Shown here: positions 45,491 to 53,518 of the stretch, one piece after another
Numbering within the stretch: the first letter of the stretch is position 1
Layout: each line of letters opens with the position of its first letter
Origin: Cyanobacteria bacterium UBA6446
GTDB taxonomy: Bacteria > Cyanobacteriota > Vampirovibrionia > Gastranaerophilales > Gastranaerophilaceae
DNA: 64,000 bases
Direction of reading: 5' to 3'
Assembly (NCBI GenBank): GCA_002438405.1
Contig: DJOE01000023.1
Coordinates: 1-64,000 of the forward strand
Notes under the pieces: model-generated
What the model was told of the DNA's origin: nothing
What the model saw: the letters and a program-made list of their open reading frames with translations, nothing else
The model's database searches: none
Translations under genes and position numbers: made by a program

Positions 45491-45697
45491 TTGAAAAGAA
45501 TATTTTTAGCACTTATAAATATATATCAGTTTTTTTCGAAGTTTACACCAAAAGTTTGCCGATTTTATCCAACATGCTCAGAATATACAAAGCAAGCAAT
45601 TGAAAAATACGGAGTAATAAAAGGATCATGGCTTGGCATAAAGAGAATTTGCCGTTGCCACCCAAATAACCCTGGAGGTTATGACCCAGTACCATAA
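45491..45697 (+). CDS. yidD: YidD membrane protein insertion efficiency factor
   Basis: 68 residues from a TTG start with a weak GGTGAAG upstream. It has the complete family pattern: KVCRFYPTCSEYTKQAIEKY, GSWLGIKRICRCHP, and NPGGYDPVP at the end. YidD assists YidC/Sec in membrane protein insertion. Elsewhere it lies in the rpmH-rnpA-yidC cluster; here it is an isolated gene 37 bp after flhA and may be read from the flagellar transcript. Confidence 0.92.
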   Translation: MKRIFLALINIYQFFSKFTPKVCRFYPTCSEYTKQAIEKYGVIKGSWLGIKRICRCHPNNPGGYDPVP

Positions 45698-45774
45698 ATT
45701 AATTCTGCATTAGTTTATCTATATCAACATGTTCTAGACTTTTAATTAGTTTTTCTTTTTCTGGTAATCTGATA

Positions 45775-46710
45775 TTAGTTCTGAAATAAATATGCCGCAG
45801 CATTAGTAGCTGGCTCGACACTACTATCGTGCATTACAATTGGTATGATATCTGTTAAATTTTTTCCAGAAACAACACAAGGTTTCTTGGGAGTATTTGA
45901 AGTTATTGTTCCATCTGAACAAGTAACTTCTTTGTTTGGAGGAGCCATTCCATTCACATCAATAAATCCAAAACAGCCATAATGTTGAGCACCCCATTCT
46001 GGATTGACTTCTTCTCCTGATTCTAGTGTACAATTTCTATGACCGAAAATATTATGAGAACCATGGATTCCAAAAATTGTTCCATCTGGAAATTGCCAAA
46101 GCCAAAATAAATTTGTAAGATTTAATGTTTTTGTACCCCTCGAAGCAAACCTATATTGAAAAACATTTTCAACATTATCACCATTATAACCAACAAATAA
46201 TATGTTTTTTAATTCTTCATTAAATATTCCACAAAAAGAATAATCCTTTAACGTTGCAGTCTTACAACCATTAAGAGAACCATCTGTTCTAATTGATGTT
46301 GTTGCGGAAGTTGCGTTGACAAAATCAATATCTTCTGTAGCCTTTGCCATCATCACGGCTTGATTTAACTCTGCAACATGTTTTTTGTACTTATTTTTAG
46401 TAGTTATTAAACGAATGTTATTTGATAATATTGGAATTGCCATAGCTGCAACAACTCCGATTATGCCGAGGGTAATTAGAACTTCCGCCAATGTAAATGC
46501 GGCTTTCTTTTTAATAGGTACTAGGGCATTAAGGCACACTGGCACGAAGTTCTTATCGTCTTTAGCCCTCTCTCTTTGTGAGAGGGCAGAATTTGTTCGT
46601 GAACTAGAGTGAACGTTACAAATTCGGGAGAGGGTTTCAGGGTGACATTTGCGCCCTCTCCCACCTAGGGCAAGGGAATGATTTTTACATTTAAACATCT
46701 TATCAAACAT
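45775..46710 (-). CDS. Type IV pilin-like/pseudopilin protein with long repeat-derived leader
   Basis: 311 residues. The prepilin motif AFTLAEVLITLGIIGVVAAM begins at 71, so cleavage is predicted between Ala71 and Phe72. Residues ~11-48 are encoded by palindromic repeat copy 3. The C-terminal domain (FIDVNGMAPPNKEVTCSDGT, then IPIVMHDSSVEPATNAAAYL) is clearly paralogous to the pseudopilin at 49415, which has only a 5-residue leader. AAAGGA lies 9 nt upstream of the ATG, which supports translation from here. Divergent from an XRE gene with operator-like tandem repeats. Confidence 0.87.
   Translation of the reverse strand: MFDKMFKCKNHSLALGGRGRKCHPETLSRICNVHSSSRTNSALSQRERAKDDKNFVPVCLNALVPIKKKAAFTLAEVLITLGIIGVVAAMAIPILSNNIRLITTKNKYKKHVAELNQAVMMAKATEDIDFVNATSATTSIRTDGSLNGCKTATLKDYSFCGIFNEELKNILFVGYNGDNVENVFQYRFASRGTKTLNLTNLFWLWQFPDGTIFGIHGSHNIFGHRNCTLESGEEVNPEWGAQHYGCFGFIDVNGMAPPNKEVTCSDGTITSNTPKKPCVVSGKNLTDIIPIVMHDSSVEPATNAAAYLFQN
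46564..46679. repeat. Composite palindromic repeat inserted in frame in a pseudopilin leader, copy 3
   Basis: CCCTCTCTC/GAGAGGG palindrome (46566-46586), then AATTTGT...ACAAATT, then GGGAGAGGG-TTTCAGGGTGA and a further GCCCTCTCCC/GGGCAAGGGA pair. It is the same family as copies 1 and 2 (shared CCCTC, GGAGAGGG and GGGTGA blocks) but longer. Confidence 0.7.
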
Positions 46711-46742
46711 TTTATTTTCCTTTTTTAATTAAATAGAATGAT

Positions 46743-46784
46743 TTGTTCTAATATTAGCACAAGTTGTTCTTAATTTAGCACTAA
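46743..46784 (+). promoter_or_regulatory. Two tandem 21-bp operator-like repeats in the XRE/pseudopilin control region
   Basis: Unit 1 (46743-46763) and unit 2 (46764-46784) are exactly adjacent and match at 16 of 21 positions, sharing TTGTTCT and TTAGCAC. Unit 1 is an imperfect palindrome (TTGTTCTAATATTAGCACAA). Unit 2 runs into the -10 box TAAAAT (46782-46787) of the XRE gene, which suggests autorepression. Confidence 0.6.
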
Positions 46785-46794
46785 AATCATAAGC

Positions 46795-47070
46795 ATGCAA
46801 GAAAATTACATTTCTAATAAAAAGCAACTTCAAAAAACACTTTCTGAAATCATTCGAAAACATAGAAAAGATCTAAATAAGTCTATAAGTCTTGCATCAG
46901 ATGAAATTGGAATGACAAAATCAATGTGGGCAGATTTAGAAAAATCAATTAAAGACCCGCAAATTTCTACACTATGGAGAATTTCTGAAGGGCTTAATAT
47001 TCCACTCTCAACGATTATTATTGAATTAGAAAAACAACTGGGAGAAAATTTTACTCTGATTGGACAATAA
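46795..47070 (+). CDS. XRE-family transcriptional regulator 2
   Basis: 91 residues. A helix-turn-helix domain at ~20-80 (IRKHRKDLNKSISLASDEIG, SMWADLEKSIKDP, STLWRISEGLNIPLS), with almost no additional domain. It lies divergent from the pseudopilin gene with only 84 bp between them, mostly filled by the 21-bp tandem repeats. There is no Shine-Dalgarno. A TAAAAT ends 7 nt before the ATG, giving a probable leaderless transcript. Likely role: regulator of itself and of the pseudopilin gene. Confidence 0.87.
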   Translation: MQENYISNKKQLQKTLSEIIRKHRKDLNKSISLASDEIGMTKSMWADLEKSIKDPQISTLWRISEGLNIPLSTIIIELEKQLGENFTLIGQ

Positions 47071-47102
47071 AAAAAGGGAAAGCTTTAAAGCTTTCCCTTT
47101 TT
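47071..47102 (+). terminator. Bidirectional terminator between convergent genes
   Basis: A near-perfect palindrome AAAAGGGAAAGCTT with AAGCTTTCCCTTTT, T runs on both strands, between the XRE gene and the DUF2229-like gene. Confidence 0.85.
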
Positions 47103-47120
47103 ACTATTTACTATAAATTT

Positions 47121-48206
47121 TTATTTTACAGATTTTGTTTCAATAAATTCTGTATTTGGTGAAAATTCTTGTTTTTCACTATTCATATCAAGCTTATTGA
47201 CGATGCTTGCACGTTTTTTACGGAACAACATATCAACAAAGGCTTCCAAACGAGTAACAAAACCAGCTTCACCAGTTTGCTCATCAATAGTCAAATTCAA
47301 AAGTGGTTTTCCGAATTGTTTTGCTCTTCTTGTAATTCTTTCTACCATCAATGAATCAGGTCCACAACCGAAAGCTGTTATTGTAATTACACCGTCAACT
47401 TTATTATCTTTCAAATAATGACCTGCACTACCTGTCATTTCATCTTCATTTGCCCAGTATTTTTCATTTCCTAAGCTTACAATTCCTTCGTCTAATTGTT
47501 CAGAAGACAACTGCAATGAAGTGCAAACTTTAACGTCCATTTTTTCTAACTTATCAAATATCTTCATACAAACACGTTCATCATAGATATTATAACCATG
47601 ACCAACTAATGCAATTGAAATCGGATATTCTTTTGAAGTATTTGAAATAACAACTTTACCCTGCAATGCATAGCTCAACGCTTTAGAATAAGGCATTCCG
47701 GATTTTGTCATTACATAAAAATTGTTATAACATCTCCAACCTGCTTTTGAAGCTTTTTTGATAAGTTTCATATCAGTTATGCCAAATGGTTTAACTGCTT
47801 CTGCCAAAAATTCATACAAACCTTGATTTTTTTCAGATTTGTCCAAAGTTGCTTCAATCATTGTAAAAGGTTCTTTAACAACGTTACGAACCAAATCAGG
47901 CAACCCTCTGATTTTTGAACAGTTATAAATTTTGTTATCAATTGATTGCAAAGACGGAACTAATATTTTATCTACACCTTTATGGATAAGATTTAAAATA
48001 TGTCCGATATAAACTTTAATAGGCAAACAAGTTTCGGTAACAACTAAAGCTGCACCATCTGACATTGTTTGTTTTGTTGTAACATCTGATAAAATAATCT
48101 TTATTCCCAAATCATTAAAAAAGCCATAATAAAAAGGGTAATTGTTGTAAAAAGACATTGCACGTGGAATGCCGATTACTTTTTCTTCTGATTTTGAATT
48201 AGTCAT
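47121..48206 (-). CDS. DUF2229 / acyl-CoA dehydratase activase-related protein
   Basis: 361 residues. The N-terminus GIPRAMSFYNNYPFYYGFFN is typical of DUF2229 proteins related to the 2-hydroxyglutaryl-CoA dehydratase activator/HgdB set. It also shows DGAALVVTETCLPIKVYIGH, VPSLQSI, a Cys in YNCSKIRG and ITAFGCGPDSLMV, with Cys positions suited to an iron-sulphur cluster. The ASKHA ATPase part of full-length relatives is absent. The reaction is unknown. It stands alone on the minus strand. Confidence 0.8.
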   Translation of the reverse strand: MTNSKSEEKVIGIPRAMSFYNNYPFYYGFFNDLGIKIILSDVTTKQTMSDGAALVVTETCLPIKVYIGHILNLIHKGVDKILVPSLQSIDNKIYNCSKIRGLPDLVRNVVKEPFTMIEATLDKSEKNQGLYEFLAEAVKPFGITDMKLIKKASKAGWRCYNNFYVMTKSGMPYSKALSYALQGKVVISNTSKEYPISIALVGHGYNIYDERVCMKIFDKLEKMDVKVCTSLQLSSEQLDEGIVSLGNEKYWANEDEMTGSAGHYLKDNKVDGVITITAFGCGPDSLMVERITRRAKQFGKPLLNLTIDEQTGEAGFVTRLEAFVDMLFRKKRASIVNKLDMNSEKQEFSPNTEFIETKSVK

Positions 48207-48353
48207 GTGTTTCTATCCCTACATTTTTCTACTATATATATAATAGCTCAAAAAAAATTTTTTTAACCTTTTTTGAAGATTTATTTACTATTTCAAAAGA
48301 AAACAAAATTCATCTTAACATTACTTCATATTTAAACAATAAAAAAGCAATTT

Positions 48354-48381
48354 TTGAAAAGCAAAATACTTTAATTATATA
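48354..48381 (+). promoter_or_regulatory. Promoter of the 79-aa gene
   Basis: TTGAAA (48354-48359), 16-bp spacer, TATATA (48376-48381); a long leader then ends in GGGAGG before the ATG at 48449. Confidence 0.4.
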
Positions 48382-48448
48382 TAAGAAATATCTAGGATAT
48401 ATATTTTCTTAAAGGAACAGGATAACAAATCAATAGGGAGGACAACGT

Positions 48449-48688
48449 ATGGGCGTTGGCGCAGAGGATTACATCGATAAGATGTTAGTACAAAAGTATC
48501 AAGAAGAACGAGTTGATAACCACGATAATATGGAATCAATGGTTGATCCAAACAAGATGATGGAAGCTATGAATGATTACGCAGCAACAGTTCGTAACAT
48601 GATGGAACTTCGTCAAAGACTTAATATTGCTTGTTATGCAATCAATGCAAGAACAGCAAGATATCAAAGATCCATGGGTCAACAATAA
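48449..48688 (+). CDS. 79-aa helical hypothetical protein
   Basis: 79 residues starting MGVGAEDYIDKMLVQKYQEE, with a strong GGGAGG Shine-Dalgarno. It is mostly helical, acidic in the first half and Arg-rich at the end (ELRQRLNIACYAINARTARY). It has no signal peptide or membrane helix. Size and helical nature recall small rod or needle-type subunits of type III systems, but no sequence signature supports that. maf follows 67 bp downstream. Confidence 0.7.
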   Translation: MGVGAEDYIDKMLVQKYQEERVDNHDNMESMVDPNKMMEAMNDYAATVRNMMELRQRLNIACYAINARTARYQRSMGQQ

Positions 48689-48755
48689 TAGAAAAGTTTT
48701 ATGTTGAATTGTGCCTATTTTTGATAAAATAGGAATAACACAAGGAGACAATACC

Positions 48756-49328
48756 ATGGGAAAAATTATCCTGGGTTCTTCTTCTCCCAGAAGAGCCGAT
48801 ATCATTAAAAAACTAAAATTGGATTTTGAAATTATTCCGTCTTCGTATGTCGAAAAACATGACAAGACGGATTTCTCTTATGATTTTGTAGAAAATCTTG
48901 CTTATAACAAAGCTCTATATGTTGCAAAAGAACATCGTAATGATGAGCGCCTAGTTGTGGGAGCAGACACAATTGTTGTTATTGGAAATAAAATTTTAGA
49001 AAAACCAAAGGATTTTAAAGAAGCAAAAGAAATGCTAACAGAACTTTCCGGCAAAACTCACTTTGTAGTTACAGCGATTGCGGTTGTAAATCCAATCAAT
49101 TTAAAATATCACATCAAATCCACAACAACTTATGTAACTTTTGAAAAATTATCCAGAGATCAAATCACATCTTACATTCTTAAATTCAAGCCTCTTGATA
49201 AAGCAGGTTCTTACGGAATTCAAGAACTGCCAAAAGGTTTTGTCAAAAAAGTTGAGGGTGAAATCGATAATGTTATTGGTTTGCCGTCTAAAACTCTCAA
49301 AGAGCTTTTACAGTTGGATTATTCTTAA
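48756..49328 (+). CDS. maf: Maf-like nucleotide pyrophosphatase
   Basis: 190 residues from the ATG at 48756, with AAGGAG 8 nt upstream. Maf proteins hydrolyse non-canonical or dTTP/UTP-type nucleotides. The motif ILGSSSPRRADIIKKL is at the N-terminus, followed by VVGADTIVVIG (catalytic Asp) near 68 and LDKAGSYGIQELP near 149. The latter is variant to the usual AGAYGIQG. Length is normal. It lies between the 79-aa gene and the third pseudopilin. Confidence 0.93.
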   Translation: MGKIILGSSSPRRADIIKKLKLDFEIIPSSYVEKHDKTDFSYDFVENLAYNKALYVAKEHRNDERLVVGADTIVVIGNKILEKPKDFKEAKEMLTELSGKTHFVVTAIAVVNPINLKYHIKSTTTYVTFEKLSRDQITSYILKFKPLDKAGSYGIQELPKGFVKKVEGEIDNVIGLPSKTLKELLQLDYS

Positions 49329-49414
49329 TATTTATATAAAAATTAGAACCAACAATTGACAAAAGTAAAAAACACCCACATAATATTAATAATTGGGAAT
49401 TTAAGGAACAACAG

Positions 49415-50161
49415 ATGAAAAGAACAGCTTTTACATTACCGGAAGTTTTAATTACATTGGGAGTTATTGGGATTGTTGCGGCAATAACGATTCCTGTATT
49501 ATTTTCAAATATTAATAATGCAAAATTCAGAAATCAATATAAAAAAGCAGTATCAACATTAAATCAAGCAGCACTAATGGCGCAGGCAAAATATGAATAC
49601 AATTTTGCAGGAACAACAACTGTTTGTGGTGATGACAAAACAACAGCAGGCGAACATCACCCAGAAAAAGAACAGTCTTTTTGTTCAATCTTAAACTCAA
49701 CATTATCTGCAGCAACATATAATGGAAGAGTTGGAGATTTGCAAAAATCTGACAAAGCCCAAAATGTTGGAACTTATGAACTTAAAGTTCGAGATACCAT
49801 AAAAGAAAATTACAAAGACTTTTTATCTTATTCTTTAGCAGATGGAACGCTTATTGCATTTGACCCAAATGCTAAAGGTTGTGAATTATCTATAGGAAAC
49901 AGACTTCAACAAGATATGTTTTCAAAATCTGTAAATGGAAACGACTTGTCACATTGTACAGGTTTTATTGATGTAAATGGTGTAACACTTCCAAATACAG
50001 AAGTTACCTGCTCAAACGGAAAAGAAAACAAAGTTGGTTCAGGTTGTGTTGTTTATAACAACTCCGGACATTTAGCAGATGTTTTTCCTGTTGTTTTCCA
50101 CGATTCAACTGTTGAACCGGCATCAGGAGCAGCTCAATATATTTTAGATTCTACAAAATAA
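49415..50161 (+). CDS. Type IV pilin-like/pseudopilin protein with normal short leader
   Basis: 248 residues. The leader is 5 residues (MKRTA) and the mature N-terminus FTLPEVLITLGVIGIVAAIT is standard, cleavage after Ala5, with Glu at +5. The C-terminal domain (GFIDVNGVTLPNTEVTCSNG, PVVFHDSTVEPASGAAQYIL) is closely related to that of the repeat-bearing protein at 45775. It is therefore the natural comparison for what that gene looked like before insertion. Four or more Cys residues suggest disulphides. AAGGAACAAC precedes the ATG. Confidence 0.88.
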   Translation: MKRTAFTLPEVLITLGVIGIVAAITIPVLFSNINNAKFRNQYKKAVSTLNQAALMAQAKYEYNFAGTTTVCGDDKTTAGEHHPEKEQSFCSILNSTLSAATYNGRVGDLQKSDKAQNVGTYELKVRDTIKENYKDFLSYSLADGTLIAFDPNAKGCELSIGNRLQQDMFSKSVNGNDLSHCTGFIDVNGVTLPNTEVTCSNGKENKVGSGCVVYNNSGHLADVFPVVFHDSTVEPASGAAQYILDSTK

Positions 50162-50163
50162 AA

Positions 50164-50244
50164 AAGGAGAGGGCGCCCAAGTGGGTCATACTGAAGTTAT
50201 ATGTATATAAAATTAAAAATATTTTTGAGCGCCCGAGGTCTTTA
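50164..50244. repeat. Possible decayed palindromic repeat after the third pseudopilin
   Basis: GGAGAGGGCGCCCAAGTGGG (50166-50185) resembles the GGGAGAGGGCGCAAATG part of copy 3 read on the minus strand. GGGCGC is mirrored by GCGCCC at 50230-50235, about 60 nt away. Similarity is short, so membership of the family is uncertain. Confidence 0.35.
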
Positions 50245-50276
50245 AATAATAAAACTAAAAGAGTTTACAAACTTTT

Positions 50277-50954
50277 TTATTGAACCATACCCTCTTTTAC
50301 AGCTTTGACTGCTGCTTGAACACGGTCATTTACACACATTTTTTGAAGAATTGAACAAACATGAGCTTTTGCCGTGTGAACACTCACGATAAGTTCTTTT
50401 GCAATCTCAGTATTACTTTTGCCTGCAACTAAATGATTTAAAACTTCAAGTTCACGTTCTGTTAAAGGAATTCTGGCATGGTCTGCAACTTTATGACCTA
50501 AAAGTGCCGCATTATCAGTTTTTGGAATTGCTTTCAAAGCTAAATTCGCAACAACAGAATCAATCCAACAAACACCTTGATAAACATCACGAATAACGTC
50601 AGCTAATTTTGACGGATCAATATCTTTAAGACAATATGCATTTGCTCCTGATCCTAAAGCGGCAACAACTTCTTCCTCCCTATCATGAGATGTTAGTGCA
50701 ATAATTTTAATACTTTTTGAAAATTCTCTAATTTTAAGCATTGCTTCAATACCATTCATTCTTGGCAAACCTAAATCCATCAGCACGACATCAGGATTCA
50801 ATTTTTCAATTTGTTTTAAACCCTCAATGGCATCTTCACATTCTGCAACGACTTCTAAATCAGGATTTGTATTCAATGCACATCTTAAACCTACCCTTGT
50901 TAATTTAAAATCTTCTACAATTACAATTGAAATTTTCTTTTGATTTGTTGTCAT
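50277..50954 (-). CDS. NarL/FixJ-type response regulator (LuxR HTH)
   Basis: 225 residues from the ATG at 50954 (GGAG 9 nt upstream); a second ATG at 50969 has no Shine-Dalgarno. The receiver domain (1-125) has the acidic pocket IVIVEDFKLTR, phospho-acceptor Asp at ~57 in VVLMDLGLP, the conserved Thr/Ser in IALTSHD and Lys in YCLKDID. The C-terminal LuxR-type helix-turn-helix (160-225) is LTERELEVLNHLVAG and NTEIAKELIVSVHTAKAHV. It activates transcription after phosphorylation by a sensor kinase, but no kinase gene is adjacent. Confidence 0.93.
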   Translation of the reverse strand: MTTNQKKISIVIVEDFKLTRVGLRCALNTNPDLEVVAECEDAIEGLKQIEKLNPDVVLMDLGLPRMNGIEAMLKIREFSKSIKIIALTSHDREEEVVAALGSGANAYCLKDIDPSKLADVIRDVYQGVCWIDSVVANLALKAIPKTDNAALLGHKVADHARIPLTERELEVLNHLVAGKSNTEIAKELIVSVHTAKAHVCSILQKMCVNDRVQAAVKAVKEGMVQ

Positions 50955-51122
50955 GATTATATTCTCCATAATTGCTATATAATTAAGTCTTTTATTACCC
51001 TTTAGATTAACTTCACTGTATTACTTAAAGTCCCGAATTCTATTAGCTGACTAGGTAATATTAAAGGTTTGCAAAATAAAAATTTTCTTATGGTATAATT
51101 TTTATATAATAGGGAGATATTT

Positions 51123-53414
51123 ATGTTAGAGTTTTTATTTGGTAAAAAAGAGCAGGAAACTGCAAGAGATGTAAATCTTAACAAAATCTATGACGAGTTA
51201 AAGAAAGCATACCCTTTCGACAGCATTCCGGAACTTAGAAAAAAATATTTGTCCATGCACATTCAAAAGTATGGATATTTAACATATTCATTTCAAAAAG
51301 CCCAAGAAGAATTGACGAATGAAGAAACATTGTTTGCCCTTGAAGAAAAATGGAAACAAAACAATGTATTTAAAAATGGTAAATTTTCATATCGCCCAAA
51401 CCAAATAAGTGTTCTTGCAAGACATCAAGAAAAAAATTCTGATTGGTTCAAAAAAGAAGGACATAACATAAAATTACTAAACCTAGCTGCATTAGGAAAT
51501 GGCAACGAATCAAAAGAAACAGGTAAATTTTTTGATTGGTTAAAACAACTATTAATTCTACCAAGCGGGAATTTAGAGAATCATATTTATAACACAACTA
51601 TTTATTTAATTCCTTTCCACCCGAGAGAATTTGGTTGTGCTTATCTTCCTAAAAGTAGTGAAGTTAGCTCTAAACTTAAAGATGAATACATTGAAGAAAT
51701 CACTGGACTAGATGCCAAAGGTCAAGTTCAAACATTCATTGAAATGGCTCAACTTGCAGGGCACCCTGTAATATATGATATTCTTCCTCAAACTGGTCGT
51801 TTTTCAAAATTTGTACTTGCAAATCCACAAGTTGCTCGCTGGTACGATATAACAGAACTTCAAAAACAATTAACCACTAAAGTTGATGAAGTTGCAGAAT
51901 TTTTGTCAAAAGATCATGACCAAGATGATATTCAAATCGCAAAAGATGTTTATATCCAAAGAATGCAAGGAAATTCCGGTGAGTTAAGCCCTGCTTTTCA
52001 AGAACTTTATAACAATTTTGACGGAATTATGCTTGAGCATAAGAAAAAATTCTCAAATGCAATGCTTGAACATTCTTACCAATTGAAAATTCAAAAAAGA
52101 GTTCGTGAAATAGTTGCAAAAGTTCATGAGTTCAAAAATGATAAGCAAAAACTTGAAGAAAAAGATATCACAAAACAAATTGATACAATACAAGCTCTTA
52201 TGCAAGAAGGTTTATGGCCTGCTCCAGGGGGAGCTTGGTGTTCAGCAGGAGTTCCTGTATATGACGGAATGAGTGAATGCGGAGGATACCCAATTTTCAA
52301 GCATTTTGATTATAAAGGAGATGATGTTACATCATTAGCAAATCTTGATTGTCAGACACCATACTATTTTGTAAACCTTGAAAATGGTAAATATAATGAA
52401 GATGTAATCAATCTATTCATTGAAAACATGAAAAAACTTCAACAAGATTACAATTTTGATGGATTCAGAGTTGATCACATTGACCACATTGTAGATGAAG
52501 TTTCTGAACAAAATGGTCGTCCAATTAGCTATCGTGCACCAAGATATGTTCTAAATAAATTAAATACAACAATGAAAAAGAAAATTCCTTATTTTGCAAC
52601 ACTTGCAGAATATATGTTATGGGATAATTTCTACAAAGAATATCACGAAGACATGAAATTTGATGTTCTTTGGGGAAATGATATTATTTCTCAATTTGAT
52701 AAAACTCCAGAAAAAATTATGGAGGATAATCAATATTTAACAAACTACAACAGCAAATTCAAAAAAGGGAACATGCTATCAATCTTGAAAACATATAACA
52801 ACCAAGATGGAGAATTCCATTGTATTGACCAATATCCGGCTCAATTAGGAGAAACCGGAGCATTATACAAATGGGCGAAATATAAACTTCTTCCTGGGGG
52901 TAAATATGCGCAAAGACCTATGATGTATGCAGACGGAGATGAAAGTTTTACTCAAGGCGGACTTGAATATACTATTGGAGAAGAAGTTGCAATGTCTAGA
53001 GCTTGCAATGACGATTTCTTCAACAAGTTTGATGCAATTGACAGATTTGTAAAAAATAATAATATTATTACTGATGGAGAAGCACAAATTATCATTGATG
53101 ATGAAGACGGCTTTAGCGCTTGGTTAATCACAAAAGAACCAATGAAAACCGCATATTTGGTAGTGTCAAACCACAAATACCCGACAGAAAAAGTTACAAA
53201 AACAGCTGCAACGGGTGAAAATTATAAAGAAATCGTTGAGGGTTATGCAATTTTTGATAAACAAATTCATATCCCTGGGGATTATAATTTAAAATCTGAA
53301 TACGTACTAAACGAAAAAGATTACGAACCTCAAACAGTTGAAAATTCTGACACCTTACATTTCGAAAAACTTGAACCAAGTGAATTCAAAATTTTTGAAC
53401 TTGAACGTGGTTAA
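51123..53414 (+). CDS. GH13-like alpha-amylase superfamily protein with altered region IV
   Basis: 763 residues, no signal peptide. An N-terminal ~140-residue helical domain is followed by the barrel. Region I HPVIYDILPQTGRFS is at ~214, region II FDGFRVDHIDHI at ~445 (nucleophile Asp) and region III ATLAEYMLWDN at ~491 (Glu). Region IV is NNQDG at ~557, where the usual His-Asp is Gln-Asp. A large helical insertion (about 235-360) precedes the barrel's second half. The C-terminal beta domain holds EKVTKTAATGENYKEI-type strands. Probably acts on storage glucan inside the cell; specificity unknown. GGGAGAT precedes the ATG. Confidence 0.82.
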   Translation: MLEFLFGKKEQETARDVNLNKIYDELKKAYPFDSIPELRKKYLSMHIQKYGYLTYSFQKAQEELTNEETLFALEEKWKQNNVFKNGKFSYRPNQISVLARHQEKNSDWFKKEGHNIKLLNLAALGNGNESKETGKFFDWLKQLLILPSGNLENHIYNTTIYLIPFHPREFGCAYLPKSSEVSSKLKDEYIEEITGLDAKGQVQTFIEMAQLAGHPVIYDILPQTGRFSKFVLANPQVARWYDITELQKQLTTKVDEVAEFLSKDHDQDDIQIAKDVYIQRMQGNSGELSPAFQELYNNFDGIMLEHKKKFSNAMLEHSYQLKIQKRVREIVAKVHEFKNDKQKLEEKDITKQIDTIQALMQEGLWPAPGGAWCSAGVPVYDGMSECGGYPIFKHFDYKGDDVTSLANLDCQTPYYFVNLENGKYNEDVINLFIENMKKLQQDYNFDGFRVDHIDHIVDEVSEQNGRPISYRAPRYVLNKLNTTMKKKIPYFATLAEYMLWDNFYKEYHEDMKFDVLWGNDIISQFDKTPEKIMEDNQYLTNYNSKFKKGNMLSILKTYNNQDGEFHCIDQYPAQLGETGALYKWAKYKLLPGGKYAQRPMMYADGDESFTQGGLEYTIGEEVAMSRACNDDFFNKFDAIDRFVKNNNIITDGEAQIIIDDEDGFSAWLITKEPMKTAYLVVSNHKYPTEKVTKTAATGENYKEIVEGYAIFDKQIHIPGDYNLKSEYVLNEKDYEPQTVENSDTLHFEKLEPSEFKIFELERG

Positions 53415-53483
53415 AAAGCCTGAGCGACTTCTACCAAAGCCTAAGTATAGAAATATCTTAAAAAGAAGCGAGAAAACAAAATC

Positions 53484-53512
53484 TTGCACCATTGTAAATC
53501 AAGCGGTATAAT
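53484..53512 (+). promoter_or_regulatory. Strong promoter giving a leaderless GNAT transcript
   Basis: TTGCAC (53484-53489), exactly 17 bp, TATAAT (53507-53512). The ATG at 53519 follows after six bases (AAAAAT), with no Shine-Dalgarno. Confidence 0.65.
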
Positions 53513-53518
53513 AAAAAT

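Noticed and set aside
45699..45790. Minus-strand reading frame after the pseudopilin stop, giving a protein-like Lys/Glu/Leu-rich tail
   Set aside because: It has no start codon with a Shine-Dalgarno and would require a frameshift; the pseudopilin end already matches its paralogue.
50970..51122. Sensor kinase partner for the response regulator
   Set aside because: The adjacent DNA is short and non-coding; no histidine kinase gene is in the window.
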